Shown: piece after piece, positions 1 to 7,113 of the stretch | Layout: each line of letters begins with the position of its first letter | How positions within the stretch are numbered: the stretch's first letter is position 1 | Origin: Deltaproteobacteria bacterium | GTDB lineage: Bacteria; Desulfobacterota; GWC2-55-46; JAUVFY01 | Direction: 5' to 3' | Assembly (NCBI GenBank): GCA_030594025.1 | Contig: JAUVFY010000041.1 | Location: 1-9,812 of the forward strand | Length of the DNA: 9,812 nucleotides | The notes under the pieces: generated by a model | What the model was told of the DNA's origin: nothing | The model's input: the letters and a program-made list of their open reading frames with translations, nothing else | Databases searched by the model: none | Program-made: the position numbers and the translations under genes

Positions 1-2
1 AA

Positions 3-89
3 TCTGCCACAGGGAGGCTCGACCTATTCAGGGCCGTCATGTGGGAGTATGCGGGCCTGGTGCTCTACAGGCTTTACGGTTATATTTAG
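3..89 (+). CDS. C-terminal end of an unidentified protein (5' truncated by window edge)
   Basis: Only the last 28 codons are present, ending in TAG at 87-89; the gene begins before the window. The peptide ends in AGLVLYRLYGYI, a hydrophobic and tyrosine-rich tail that I cannot assign to a family. All three + frames are open here. I chose this one because its codons (AGG, CTC, GTC, GAC, GGC) match the usage of the confirmed genes and because it stops cleanly 65 bases before selD. It could be in an operon with selD. Function is unknown. Confidence 0.5.
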   Translation, partial: SATGRLDLFRAVMWEYAGLVLYRLYGYI

Positions 90-101
90 TCGTTATATTT
101 A
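79..101. repeat. Tandem 10-bp AT-rich direct repeat before selD
   Basis: GTTATATTTA occurs at 79-88 and again at 92-101, 13 bases apart start to start. The first copy overlaps the last codons of the upstream gene. This is the only AT-rich patch ahead of selD, so it could include a promoter -10 region or a regulator site. I see no matching -35 box, and chance is possible. Confidence 0.4.
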
Positions 102-136
102 ATAAAGTGGATTTCACCGGACGACTTGAATACCAT

Positions 137-144
137 AAGGAGGG
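137..144 (+). promoter_or_regulatory. Ribosome binding site deciding the selD start
   Basis: AAGGAGGG is a near-perfect Shine-Dalgarno sequence. It lies 10 bases before GTG 155, slightly longer than ideal spacing. No comparable site precedes ATG 236, which supports starting selD at GTG 155. Confidence 0.7.
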
Positions 145-154
145 ACCACTTCGG

Positions 155-1204
155 GTGAGTACGGGACGCAAGATAAAGCTTACGAGCTGGGCGAGCTGCG
201 CCGGCTGAGCGGCCAAGATAGGCCCCGATGCCCTGATGCAGGTCCTGCATCAGCTGCCACATACAAAGGATAAAGACCTTCTCGTAGGTATCGATACCTC
301 CGACGACGCGGCGGTCTACCGTATTTCAGAAGACCTTGCGGCGGTTACAAGCCTGGACTTCTTCCCGCCCATCGTGGACGACTCGGATACCTTCGGTCAG
401 ATAGCCGCTTCGAACGCCTTGAGCGACATATACGCAATGGGTGGAAGCCCCCGCTTTGCGACCAACATCGTATGCTTCCCGAAGGCCCTTGACCTCGATA
501 TACTCGCGGAGATAATAAAAGGCAGTATGGAAAAATTGAGCGAGGCGGGGGTGCTTCTCGTCGGGGGGCACTCGGTCGAGGACAGGGAGGTAAAATACGG
601 ACTGTCCGTTACAGGCTTTATCAATCCCCGTGACATAACCACAAATAAAGGTGCCAGGGCAGGCGACGTACTCGTACTTACCAAGCCCATAGGCGTGGGT
701 GTCATAACGAGCGCGATAAAGGCCGGAAAGTATACCGAGGAGGCCGCCGGAGACGCGTTCGCCTCTATGAAGACACTTAACAGGGAGGCCTCAGAGGCGA
801 TGGTCAGTGTAGGGGCGAACGCTTGCACGGACATAACGGGCTTCGGGCTACTGGGACACGCCCTTGAAGTAGCCCAGGCATCCGGTGTTTCCATGGTAAT
901 ACGCTCCGGGGAGGTGGAGGTGTTCCCCGGGGCCCTGGAGCTCGTAAAGAAGAAAAAGAACAGGCCCCGCGCCATAGAAACTAACAGGGAATTTGTTAAA
1001 AGAAACGCTGTGATAGATGAAAAAGTTAATCCAAACCTTGAGCTTATCTTATATGACCCGCAGACCTCGGGGGGGCTCTTGATATCCGTTTCGAGGGATA
1101 AGGCGGAGGGATTAATTAAAAAACTTCGCGAAAAGGGTGTCAAGGCTAAAACGATAGGCAGTGTATTGGAAAAGCAAGACGGGTGCGTGATAAGGGTTGA
1201 ATAG
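155..1204 (+). CDS. selD: Selenide, water dikinase (selenophosphate synthetase), selenocysteine-containing
   Basis: SelD makes selenophosphate, AMP and phosphate from ATP and selenide in the cytosol. Selenophosphate is the donor for Sec-tRNA and for selenouridine in tRNA. From GTG 155 the product is 349 residues (E. coli SelD is 347). The in-frame TGA at 206-208 is codon 18, in SCAGUAAKIGP, exactly where family members carry the catalytic Cys or Sec, with the conserved Lys at 21 (E. coli Cys17 and Lys20). Further SelD/AIRS motifs follow: DDAAVY (50-55), YAMGG (93-97), GGHS (137-140), TDITGFGLLGHA (225-236) and DPQTSGGLL (301-309). The frame is unbroken on both sides of the TGA and a SECIS-like hairpin follows it, so the TGA is read as Sec and is not a lesion. 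A caller that treats TGA as stop would start at ATG 236 and give a 322-residue product lacking the active-site segment. The stop TAG lies 30 bases from the convergent symporter gene. Confidence 0.95.
206..208 (+). other. Selenocysteine UGA codon of selD
   Basis: This TGA sits in frame between GGC and GCG, giving Gly-Sec-Ala-Ala-Lys. It occupies the position of the catalytic Cys/Sec in the SelD family. The reading frame upstream gives a typical SelD N-terminus (KIKLTSWASCAG) and the frame downstream continues as SelD. Decoding needs SelB and Sec-tRNA encoded elsewhere. Confidence 0.93.
233..253 (+). promoter_or_regulatory. Bacterial SECIS hairpin
   Basis: Two perfectly complementary 9-base arms, CTGATGCAG (233-241) and CTGCATCAG (245-253), enclose a GTC loop. 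The apical sequence GCAGGUCCUGC resembles the GCAGGUCUGC apex of the E. coli fdhF SECIS that SelB binds. The loop starts 33 bases after the UGA, within the range known for bacterial SECIS elements. The hairpin lies inside the coding sequence and spans the misleading ATG 236. The function is inferred from structure and position. Confidence 0.85.
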
Positions 1205-1234
1205 ATGTTGAAATAATTTCCACCAGGGCCCTCC

Positions 1235-2680
1235 TTATTCCCCCTCCATCGTCTCTCGTTTCACCTCAAAGCCGTCGATTACCGCCGCACCCACCGCATC
1301 GCCCCAGACGTTAACCGTTGTTCTGAACCTGTCCAGAAGCCAGTCGATTGAAAGAAGTATTGCTATGCCTTCGAGCGGCAGCCCGGTAGCGTTAAGCACG
1401 ATCACCATTGTAACGAGCCCGGCCTCGGGTATGCCCGCCGCACCCACGGCCGCGAGTGTTGCCGTGAGGAAGACTACCGTGAGTATCGTAACGTCCATGG
1501 GCACGCCGTAGACCTGTGCGATGAAGACAACCGCCACTGCTTCGTAAAGGGCCGTGCCGTCCATGTTTATGGTCGCTCCAAGGGGAAGGACGAAGGAAGC
1601 GGAGCGCCGGGAGATCTTGTTATTCTTCACTGAACACTCGAGCGTGGTGGGCAGGGTGGCAGAGGAGCTTGCTGTGGAAAAGGCGGTCAAAAGGGCCTGG
1701 AACATGCCCATGGCATAGGTTAAAGGGTTTCGCCGGGTAAAGAGCCAGAGAACAAGCGGCAGAACCACTACCCCGTGCACCGCGAGTCCGCTTAAGACCG
1801 TAAGGGCATAATAACCGACCCTTGAAAGCTCCGTCCACAGGGCGTCTCCTCCCCCGGTCTCAGCGAGCCTTCCCAGAACGAGGCCGAAGACCCCAAGGGG
1901 CAATAGATGCATCACCCATTCTATGAGCTTCAATATTGCCGTGTTTACCCCGTCGAAGAAACTTACAACCGTTTTGGCCTGTTCGCCCACGGCGCTCAAT
2001 GCGGCCCCGAATAAAAGACTGAAAACTATTACCCCGAGCACGTTCATGCGGGCCATTGCCCCGGCTATATTCCCGGGGAAGGCCCCCTTTGCGCTATCCT
2101 CCTCGCTCACAAAGACCCCGAGCACGGTATCGAGGGGGCCAAGGGCCTCCTTTCCGTGCACTCTCTGAGCGATGGCGGTTGACTCTTCCACCCCTGCGCC
2201 CGGCTCGAATGTTTGAACCAGAATAATCCCGATGATGACGGCAAAGGACGTTGTGGCCAGATAGTAGATAACGGTCCTCAACCCGGTAACTCCCACACGC
2301 CGTATGTCGCCGAGGGAGACCATGCCCAGTATTACGGTAGCGACTATAAGGGGGATTACAAGCAGGTTAAGCAAGTTAAGGAAGAGCCTGCCGAAGAAGT
2401 TGGTTATCCTGTACAGGCCGTGCCAGTAAATATGCCTGGTGTACTCGGCCTCTTTAGCCGATACAACGGAACGGAGCTCGTTAAGCTTGCTTACCGAGCC
2501 CCCGTCCCCGGTACCGAGCCTGAAGGCGAGCTCATAGTACAGGGCCTTTGCGTCCCGGAGCTCCGCATGGGCCTCGATGCCCTTTTTCATGTCAGAGCCC
2601 CACATCCACCCTGTGAGCCCCGCGCCGATGAGCGCTACTACAAGGCCCGCCAGTATGAACCTGCGGCTGGTCCCTCCCAT
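1235..2680 (-). CDS. Dicarboxylate/amino acid:cation symporter (DAACS, GltP/DctA family)
   Basis: This is an inner-membrane secondary transporter of the glutamate/aspartate/C4-dicarboxylate family, 481 residues. Visible family signatures are the serine-rich HP1 segment SSSATLPTT (338-346), NMDGT in TM7 (372-376), the HP2 segment VGAAGIPEAG (412-421) and TM8. In TM8, Asp446, Asp450, Arg453, Thr454, Asn457 and Asp461 match Glt(Ph) Asp390, Asp394, Arg397, Thr398, Asn401 and Asp405. The conserved Arg points to an acidic substrate (glutamate, aspartate or dicarboxylate) coupled to Na+ or H+. The first loop, between TM1 (about 8-27) and TM2 (about 95-120), is polar and helix-prone over roughly 57 residues, longer than in Glt(Ph). 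Start ATG 2680 is preceded by AGGGAG at 10 bases. It lies 49 bases after the AEC gene and may share its transcript. The exact substrate cannot be told from sequence alone. Confidence 0.92.
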   Translation of the reverse strand: MGGTSRRFILAGLVVALIGAGLTGWMWGSDMKKGIEAHAELRDAKALYYELAFRLGTGDGGSVSKLNELRSVVSAKEAEYTRHIYWHGLYRITNFFGRLFLNLLNLLVIPLIVATVILGMVSLGDIRRVGVTGLRTVIYYLATTSFAVIIGIILVQTFEPGAGVEESTAIAQRVHGKEALGPLDTVLGVFVSEEDSAKGAFPGNIAGAMARMNVLGVIVFSLLFGAALSAVGEQAKTVVSFFDGVNTAILKLIEWVMHLLPLGVFGLVLGRLAETGGGDALWTELSRVGYYALTVLSGLAVHGVVVLPLVLWLFTRRNPLTYAMGMFQALLTAFSTASSSATLPTTLECSVKNNKISRRSASFVLPLGATINMDGTALYEAVAVVFIAQVYGVPMDVTILTVVFLTATLAAVGAAGIPEAGLVTMVIVLNATGLPLEGIAILLSIDWLLDRFRTTVNVWGDAVGAAVIDGFEVKRETMEGE

Positions 2681-2729
2681 AAGCTTTAATCTCCCTGGGG
2701 TAAGACGTTTAAGACTGCCACGACATTTC

Positions 2730-3599
2730 CTATAACAACCACATGAGCACCAACGGCGTGGTTACAATACTCATAAAGGTGCTCGTTGCCACTATCGAGG
2801 CCACCAGTTCGCTCTGGAGCCGGTACTTATAGCTCATGAGAAAGGTTATTACCGCCGATGGCATGGCCGAAGAGAGTATTATGATCTTCCGCTCGAGCCC
2901 GTCTATGCCGAGCAAGTTTACCATGACAATGGCGATGGCGACCCCGCCGCCTATCCTTATAACAGACCCAGCGATGGAGGTCCTGAGCGAGGTAATGCTG
3001 GCCGAATAAAGGTGGTGGCCGAGGCTTAACTGCATGAGAGGAATGGTTGCGGCCCCGAGCATATCAAGCGTGGTAAGAACCGGACCAGGGAGCTTCATGC
3101 CGCCGAGGTTCAAGGTCAATCCTATCACGGCAGCATATATCAGCGGGAGCTTGAATATCTCTGTGAAGCCGCCCTTGCCCTTTGCTATGTATATGCCGAG
3201 GGTGTAAACGAGGAGGCCCGCAGCTATGAAATACACTACCGCAACGGCCAGCCCGTCAGTGCCGAATGCAAGGAGCGCCAGCGGGAAGCCCATGTTCCCG
3301 GAGTTCATGAACATGGTCGTAAGATAAAAGCCCCGGAGCTCGGTCTTGTTCACAAAGGAGAGGTAAAGGTAGCTAAGAAGGCCTGTGCCCAGGACCACCC
3401 CCACGACGGCCATGGAAATCAACGCGACCTCTCCGGGGGCGAAGCTTTTCTGTGCGAGCGAGGAGATTACCAGCGCGGGTATGGTCAGGTAAAGGAGTAC
3501 TTCGATTATCGGCTCAAGGCTTATCTTCTTGAAACTCGCGAAGAGGTAGCCGAGGGCGATTATACAGAAGACCGGGAATACGACTGTTAGGGTCGTCAT
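2730..3599 (-). CDS. AEC-family transporter (auxin efflux carrier / malate permease type)
   Basis: This is a 289-residue, almost entirely hydrophobic membrane protein with about ten predicted helices. The N-terminal pattern VVFPVFCIIALGYLF, then LLYLTIPALVISSLA, and the internal MNSGNMGFPLALLAFG are typical of the Mem_trans/AEC family (TC 2.A.69). The family includes bacterial malate and malonate permeases as well as plant auxin carriers; the substrate here is unknown. Start ATG 3599 fits the family N-terminus, but I see no Shine-Dalgarno sequence before it. The gene lies 96 bases after pycB and 49 bases before the DAACS gene, all on the same strand. A role in carboxylate export or uptake linked to pyruvate carboxylase is inference from this context. 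Confidence 0.88.
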   Translation of the reverse strand: MTTLTVVFPVFCIIALGYLFASFKKISLEPIIEVLLYLTIPALVISSLAQKSFAPGEVALISMAVVGVVLGTGLLSYLYLSFVNKTELRGFYLTTMFMNSGNMGFPLALLAFGTDGLAVAVVYFIAAGLLVYTLGIYIAKGKGGFTEIFKLPLIYAAVIGLTLNLGGMKLPGPVLTTLDMLGAATIPLMQLSLGHHLYSASITSLRTSIAGSVIRIGGGVAIAIVMVNLLGIDGLERKIIILSSAMPSAVITFLMSYKYRLQSELVASIVATSTFMSIVTTPLVLMWLL

Positions 3600-3695
3600 T
3601 CAGAAAGGTATTTTATTTGAAAGCGCCAATATTGTTAGAACGGAGTTCTTTTTCCTCGCAGGAAAGTATAAGGGCTTTCACAGAATCAGCCCATG

Positions 3696-5576
3696 CTATT
3701 CCTTTTCCACCTCTACAAGGGTTTCGTCCGGGTTCACCGGGTCACCTATCTTTACGAGTATCCTCTTAACCGTCCCGCTTATGGGTGTGTGCACCTCATT
3801 TTCCATCTTCATCGCCTCAACGGTTATTAGCGTGTCTCCTTCTGAAACGTGGTCACCGACGGACACCTTTATAGACGTTACCTTGCCGGGTACCGAGCTC
3901 GTAACGTCCCCTTCGCCCTTTGCCTTGGGCCTAACCGACTTTGTAACGGACTCCGCCTCTATCTGGCCGGCCGTGGTGGGGATGACCTCTGTAAGGCTCT
4001 CGAGCATGACCTCCTCGAGCCGGTCGTCTATCTTGAGGAAAAATGGGCGTTTTCCTTCCTCGGCGTGTCCCGCACCGGCGACCTTCACCCTGTAAGTCTC
4101 GCCGTGGACCGTGAGCATGAACTCGCTCGGCGCGAGGTGGTAGGGAACCGAGGGGGCGGCTGCCTCCGCAGGTTCTTCGAGCGGCTCGGGCTCGAGTTTT
4201 CCGGCCTCCCTCTGCTCGAAGTACTCCATGGCGACCATCGGAAAAAGCGCGTAGGTGAGGATGTCCTCGACCGAACGGGCCTTTCCCTTTGTCTCCCTCG
4301 TGAGCCTGTCGAGCTCGGGCTCAAGAAGGTCCGCGGGCCGGCATGTTATCACCTTTTCGCCCCCTATGGCCTTTTTCCTGGCCTGAGGGCTGATTTTGCC
4401 CGGGGGCGAGCCGTAAAGTCCCCTGAAGTAGTTACGGGTCTCGCTGGTTATGACCTTGTACCTTTCTCCCGTGAGAACGTTTAAAGTGGCCTGGGTCCCC
4501 ACGATCTGGCTCGTGGGGGTTACGAGCGGGGGGTAGCCCATGTCCTTTCTCACCATGGGGATCTCTTCGAAGACCTCGTTCATCTTATCCAGTGCGCTCT
4601 GCTCCTTAAGCTGGTTTGCGAGGTTGGAGATCATCCCGCCGGGTATCTGCACCACGAGGGTCTTTGTGTTCACACCGGAATAGACGGTCTCGAAGCGTTT
4701 GTATTTCTTCCTGACCCCCTTGAAGTACTCGGCGACCTCAGAGAGAAGGGACAGGTCAAGGCCCGTATCATAGGGGGTATCCCTCAGGGCCACGACCAGG
4801 CTCTCTGTAGGGGGCTGCGAGGTGCCGGAGGCCATAGAGGATATGGCCGTGTCTATTATATCCGCACCGGCCTCGATGGCCTTCATATAGCTCATCGAGG
4901 CGAGCCCCGCCGAGTCGTGTGAATGAACGTGTATCGGGAGTTTTACCTTCTTCTTGAGCTTAGATACCAGGTCAAAGGCGGCCACCGGGGTGAGGAGCCC
5001 TGCCATGTCCTTTATACATATTGTATCGGCGCCCATCTTCTCGAGCTTCTGGGCCATCTCTACGAACCCCTCGTGGGTGTGGACGGGGCTCGTAGTGTAG
5101 CATATGGCCCCCTCGACCATTGCCTTTGCGTCCTTGACTGCCTTTATGGCTGTCTCGAGATTTCTCACGTCGTTCAGTGCGTCGAATACCCTGAATATGT
5201 CTATTCCGTTTTTCGCGGCCCTCTCGACGAACTTCTGCACCACGTCGTCGGCGTAGTGCCTGTAGCCCACTAGGTTCTGCCCCCTCAGAAGCATCTGAAG
5301 CCTCGTATCCGGTAGGTTCTTTCTCAGCAGCCTGAGCCTCTCCCAGGGGTCCTCCCTCAGGAACCTGAGTGCCGTATCGAAGGTCGCACCGCCCCATACC
5401 TCAAGGCTCCAGTAGCCGACCTTGTTGAGGAGCTTGCATACATCCACCATATCGGATGTCCTCAGGCGCGTGGCAAGAAGCGACTGGTGCGCGTCCCTCA
5501 GGACCGTATCGGTTATGCCGGTCTTGTGGTTCTTTTTCTTGTTGTTCTTCCTGGTTCCCTTTTTTTTCTGGGGCAT
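3696..5576 (-). CDS. pycB: Pyruvate carboxylase subunit B (carboxyltransferase plus biotin carrier domain)
   Basis: This subunit transfers CO2 from carboxybiotin to pyruvate, giving oxaloacetate in the cytosol. The product is 626 residues from ATG 5576. The DRE-TIM barrel carboxyltransferase opens with TDTVLRDAHQS (22-32); Asp28, Lys189 (IKDMAG), His216 and His218 (HVHSHD) match the metal ligands and carbamylated Lys of pyruvate carboxylases. The conserved PYC/OADA region follows (VGTQATLNVLTGERY, then NYFRGLYGSPPG). A biotinyl domain with EAMKMENE ends the protein, with biotinyl Lys590. A longer TTG start at 5600 is possible, but GGAG at 5586-5589 lies 9 bases before ATG 5576 and favours the ATG. 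Residues 3-18 form an unusual Lys/Arg/Asn-rich tail before the barrel. Oxaloacetate decarboxylase alpha and 2-oxoglutarate carboxylase large subunits look similar. The adjacent biotin carboxylase and the lack of OadB/OadG genes favour pyruvate carboxylase. Confidence 0.9.
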   Translation of the reverse strand: MPQKKKGTRKNNKKKNHKTGITDTVLRDAHQSLLATRLRTSDMVDVCKLLNKVGYWSLEVWGGATFDTALRFLREDPWERLRLLRKNLPDTRLQMLLRGQNLVGYRHYADDVVQKFVERAAKNGIDIFRVFDALNDVRNLETAIKAVKDAKAMVEGAICYTTSPVHTHEGFVEMAQKLEKMGADTICIKDMAGLLTPVAAFDLVSKLKKKVKLPIHVHSHDSAGLASMSYMKAIEAGADIIDTAISSMASGTSQPPTESLVVALRDTPYDTGLDLSLLSEVAEYFKGVRKKYKRFETVYSGVNTKTLVVQIPGGMISNLANQLKEQSALDKMNEVFEEIPMVRKDMGYPPLVTPTSQIVGTQATLNVLTGERYKVITSETRNYFRGLYGSPPGKISPQARKKAIGGEKVITCRPADLLEPELDRLTRETKGKARSVEDILTYALFPMVAMEYFEQREAGKLEPEPLEEPAEAAAPSVPYHLAPSEFMLTVHGETYRVKVAGAGHAEEGKRPFFLKIDDRLEEVMLESLTEVIPTTAGQIEAESVTKSVRPKAKGEGDVTSSVPGKVTSIKVSVGDHVSEGDTLITVEAMKMENEVHTPISGTVKRILVKIGDPVNPDETLVEVEKE

Positions 5577-5585
5577 CTTTTTCTT

Positions 5586-5589
5586 CTCC
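5586..5589 (-). promoter_or_regulatory. Shine-Dalgarno site deciding the pycB start
   Basis: GGAG (part of TTGGAGAAG) lies 9 bases upstream of ATG 5576. The alternative TTG at 5598-5600 directly abuts the pycA stop, and translation from it would run through this site. Confidence 0.65.
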
Positions 5590-5600
5590 AATAAAGTCAA

Positions 5601-7016
5601 TTAGAACCCGTGGTGAGCTGCGATTGCGGCAGATATGGCGGCCACAAGGTCCGTGGGCTCACCGTACTCGGGGTATTCCATCAGTTCCGGCTTCCTGTCT
5701 ATATAGCCCGTGTCGAAGTTGCCTTTCTTGAAGTCTTCGTCGTTTATAATGTTCCTCAGGTAAGGTATCGTGGTCTTGATACCCCTTATGACGAACTCCT
5801 CGAGGGAGCGGTTCATCCTCTGAAGCGTCTCCTCCCAGGTCGTGCCCCATACGATGAGCTTCGTGACCATGGAGTCGTAACAGCCTGGCACTATGTAGTC
5901 CTTGTATATCGCCCCGTCGATCCTTACGCCTATCCCCCCGGGGGAGTAGTATGCGGTGACCCTTCCGGAGTTGGGCATGAAGTTCGACTTGGGGTCTTCG
6001 GCGCATATACGGCACTCAATGGCATAGCCGTTTATCTTCACGTCTTCCTGTGCGAAGCCCAGGGGCCTTCCGGCGGCTATCTCTATCTGTTTTTTCACCA
6101 GGTCGATGCCCGTTACCTCCTCTGTTACGGGGTGCTCGACCTGTATCCTGGTGTTCATCTCCAGGAAGTAAAAGTTCTTGTTCTCGTCCAGGAGAAACTC
6201 GGCCGTGCCCGCGTTTGTATACTCTGCCGCCCGGGCCGCCGTAACAGCCGCTTCACCCATCTTTTGCCTTAACCCGGGGTCGAGTATGAGCGAGGGCGCT
6301 ATCTCGATCAACTTCTGATGCCTCCTCTGTATCGAGCAGTCCCTCTCTCCGAGGTGAACGGTATTACCGTATTTGTCGGCCAGTATCTGGAACTCTATAT
6401 GGCGGGACCTTTCGATGAATTTTTCCAGGAAGACATCCGAGAGTCCGAAGGCGGACTTGGATTCCTTCCGTGCAGTGTCGATTGCGTTTTCAAGCTCCTT
6501 CGGGTTCCGTGCCACCCTGAGGCCCCTTCCTCCGCCCCCGCCCGCCGCTTTAATCATTACGGGGTATCCGATCCTTTCGGCCTCCTTGAGGGCGTCTGCG
6601 TTACAGACGCAGCCCTCGGTGCCCGGAAGCACCGGGACCCCCGCGGCCTTCATCAGCTGCCGTGCCTTCACCTTGTTGCCCATGTCGATCATGGTCTTGC
6701 CGCTGGGGCCGATAAAGGTTATGCCCTTTTTCTCGCAGAGAAGGGGGAACCTCGGGTTTTCCGAGAGAAAGCCGTAGCCCGGGTGTATCGCGTCCACGCC
6801 GAGCTCAAGCGCCAGCTCCACTATACGGTGCATGTTCAGATAGCCCCGGACCGCGCCAGGTCCTACGAGGTACGCCTCGTCGGCCTTCTTGACATACAGG
6901 CTCGTTGCGTCCTCCTCGGAGTATATGGCAACGGTCGGTATGTTAAGCTCCTTGCAGGCTCGTATTATCCTCGAGGCTATCTCGCCCCTGTTGGCTATGA
7001 GTACCTTTTCAAACAT
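5601..7016 (-). CDS. pycA: Pyruvate carboxylase subunit A (biotin carboxylase)
   Basis: This subunit uses ATP and bicarbonate to carboxylate the biotin on PycB. The 471-residue product is a full ATP-grasp biotin carboxylase. It has an N-terminal domain (KVLIANRGEIASRIIRA, 4-20), the glycine-rich lid (AAGGGGGRG, 157-165), HIEFQ (206-210), ERDCSIQRRHQK (224-235), EMNTRIQVEHPVTE (286-299) and ECRICAEDP (334-342). Lys115, Lys156, His206, Lys235, Glu273, Glu286, Asn288, Arg290, Gln292, Val293, Glu294 and Arg336 correspond to the ATP, bicarbonate and biotin site residues of E. coli AccC. ATG 7016 has AAGGGA 8 bases upstream. pycB follows after 24 bases, so the two are almost certainly cotranscribed. 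An acetyl-CoA carboxylase AccC would look similar, but the pycB neighbour and the C-terminal AAHHGF tail, seen in two-subunit pyruvate carboxylases, favour PycA. Confidence 0.92.
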   Translation of the reverse strand: MFEKVLIANRGEIASRIIRACKELNIPTVAIYSEEDATSLYVKKADEAYLVGPGAVRGYLNMHRIVELALELGVDAIHPGYGFLSENPRFPLLCEKKGITFIGPSGKTMIDMGNKVKARQLMKAAGVPVLPGTEGCVCNADALKEAERIGYPVMIKAAGGGGGRGLRVARNPKELENAIDTARKESKSAFGLSDVFLEKFIERSRHIEFQILADKYGNTVHLGERDCSIQRRHQKLIEIAPSLILDPGLRQKMGEAAVTAARAAEYTNAGTAEFLLDENKNFYFLEMNTRIQVEHPVTEEVTGIDLVKKQIEIAAGRPLGFAQEDVKINGYAIECRICAEDPKSNFMPNSGRVTAYYSPGGIGVRIDGAIYKDYIVPGCYDSMVTKLIVWGTTWEETLQRMNRSLEEFVIRGIKTTIPYLRNIINDEDFKKGNFDTGYIDRKPELMEYPEYGEPTDLVAAISAAIAAHHGF

Positions 7017-7076
7017 CCTTTATGTCCCTTAATTGCTTGATTACTTGAAAAAAACTATCTTTCCTTTGGAAACCAC

Positions 7077-7106
7077 TTTTTAGCCCATATCAAGCCGGTA
7101 TGTCAA
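7077..7106 (-). promoter_or_regulatory. Candidate sigma70 promoter of pycA-pycB
   Basis: On the - strand a consensus -35 TTGACA (7106-7101) is followed after 18 bases by TAAAAA (7082-7077), a 4/6 match to the -10 box. It lies between the gltX stop and pycA, giving a leader of about 55 bases. A short TTTCC/GGAAA hairpin and a T7 run lie inside that leader. Confidence 0.5.
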
Positions 7107-7113
7107 GAAAATA

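Noticed and set aside
206..208. TGA in selD read as a nonsense mutation or sequencing error making a pseudogene
   Set aside because: It falls at the known catalytic Sec/Cys position, a SECIS-like hairpin follows at the right distance, and the frame is intact on both sides.
397..1143. 248-residue open frame antisense to selD
   Set aside because: It lies fully opposite a confirmed gene, has a low-complexity Ser/Pro/Thr composition and matches no family.
2213..2689. 158-residue + strand open frame over the DAACS gene
   Set aside because: It is a mirror of the symporter's codons, with no recognisable domain.
3675..3693. GGGCT/AGCCC hairpin after pycB as an intrinsic terminator
   Set aside because: It has a 5-bp stem with a large loop and no T run, so pycB and the AEC gene may be cotranscribed.
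3849..4484. 211-residue + strand open frame over pycB
   Set aside because: It is antisense to the conserved PycB C-terminal half and is explained by high-GC codon structure.
3696..5576. Oxaloacetate decarboxylase alpha subunit (oadA) instead of pycB
   Set aside because: There are no OadB or OadG membrane subunit genes nearby, and a complete biotin carboxylase gene lies immediately upstream.
5577..5600. TTG at 5600 as the pycB start
   Set aside because: It abuts the pycA stop, while ATG 5576 has a well-spaced GGAG site.
5610..7040. Two + strand open frames of 220 and 240 residues over pycA
   Set aside because: Both are complementary-frame shadows of an ATP-grasp enzyme with all of its catalytic residues in place.
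7041..7075. TTTCC/GGAAA hairpin with a T7 run before pycA as a terminator of gltX
   Set aside because: The stem is only 5 bp and AT-rich, the T run starts several bases after it, and it lies downstream of a good -35 box. At most it is a weak attenuator.
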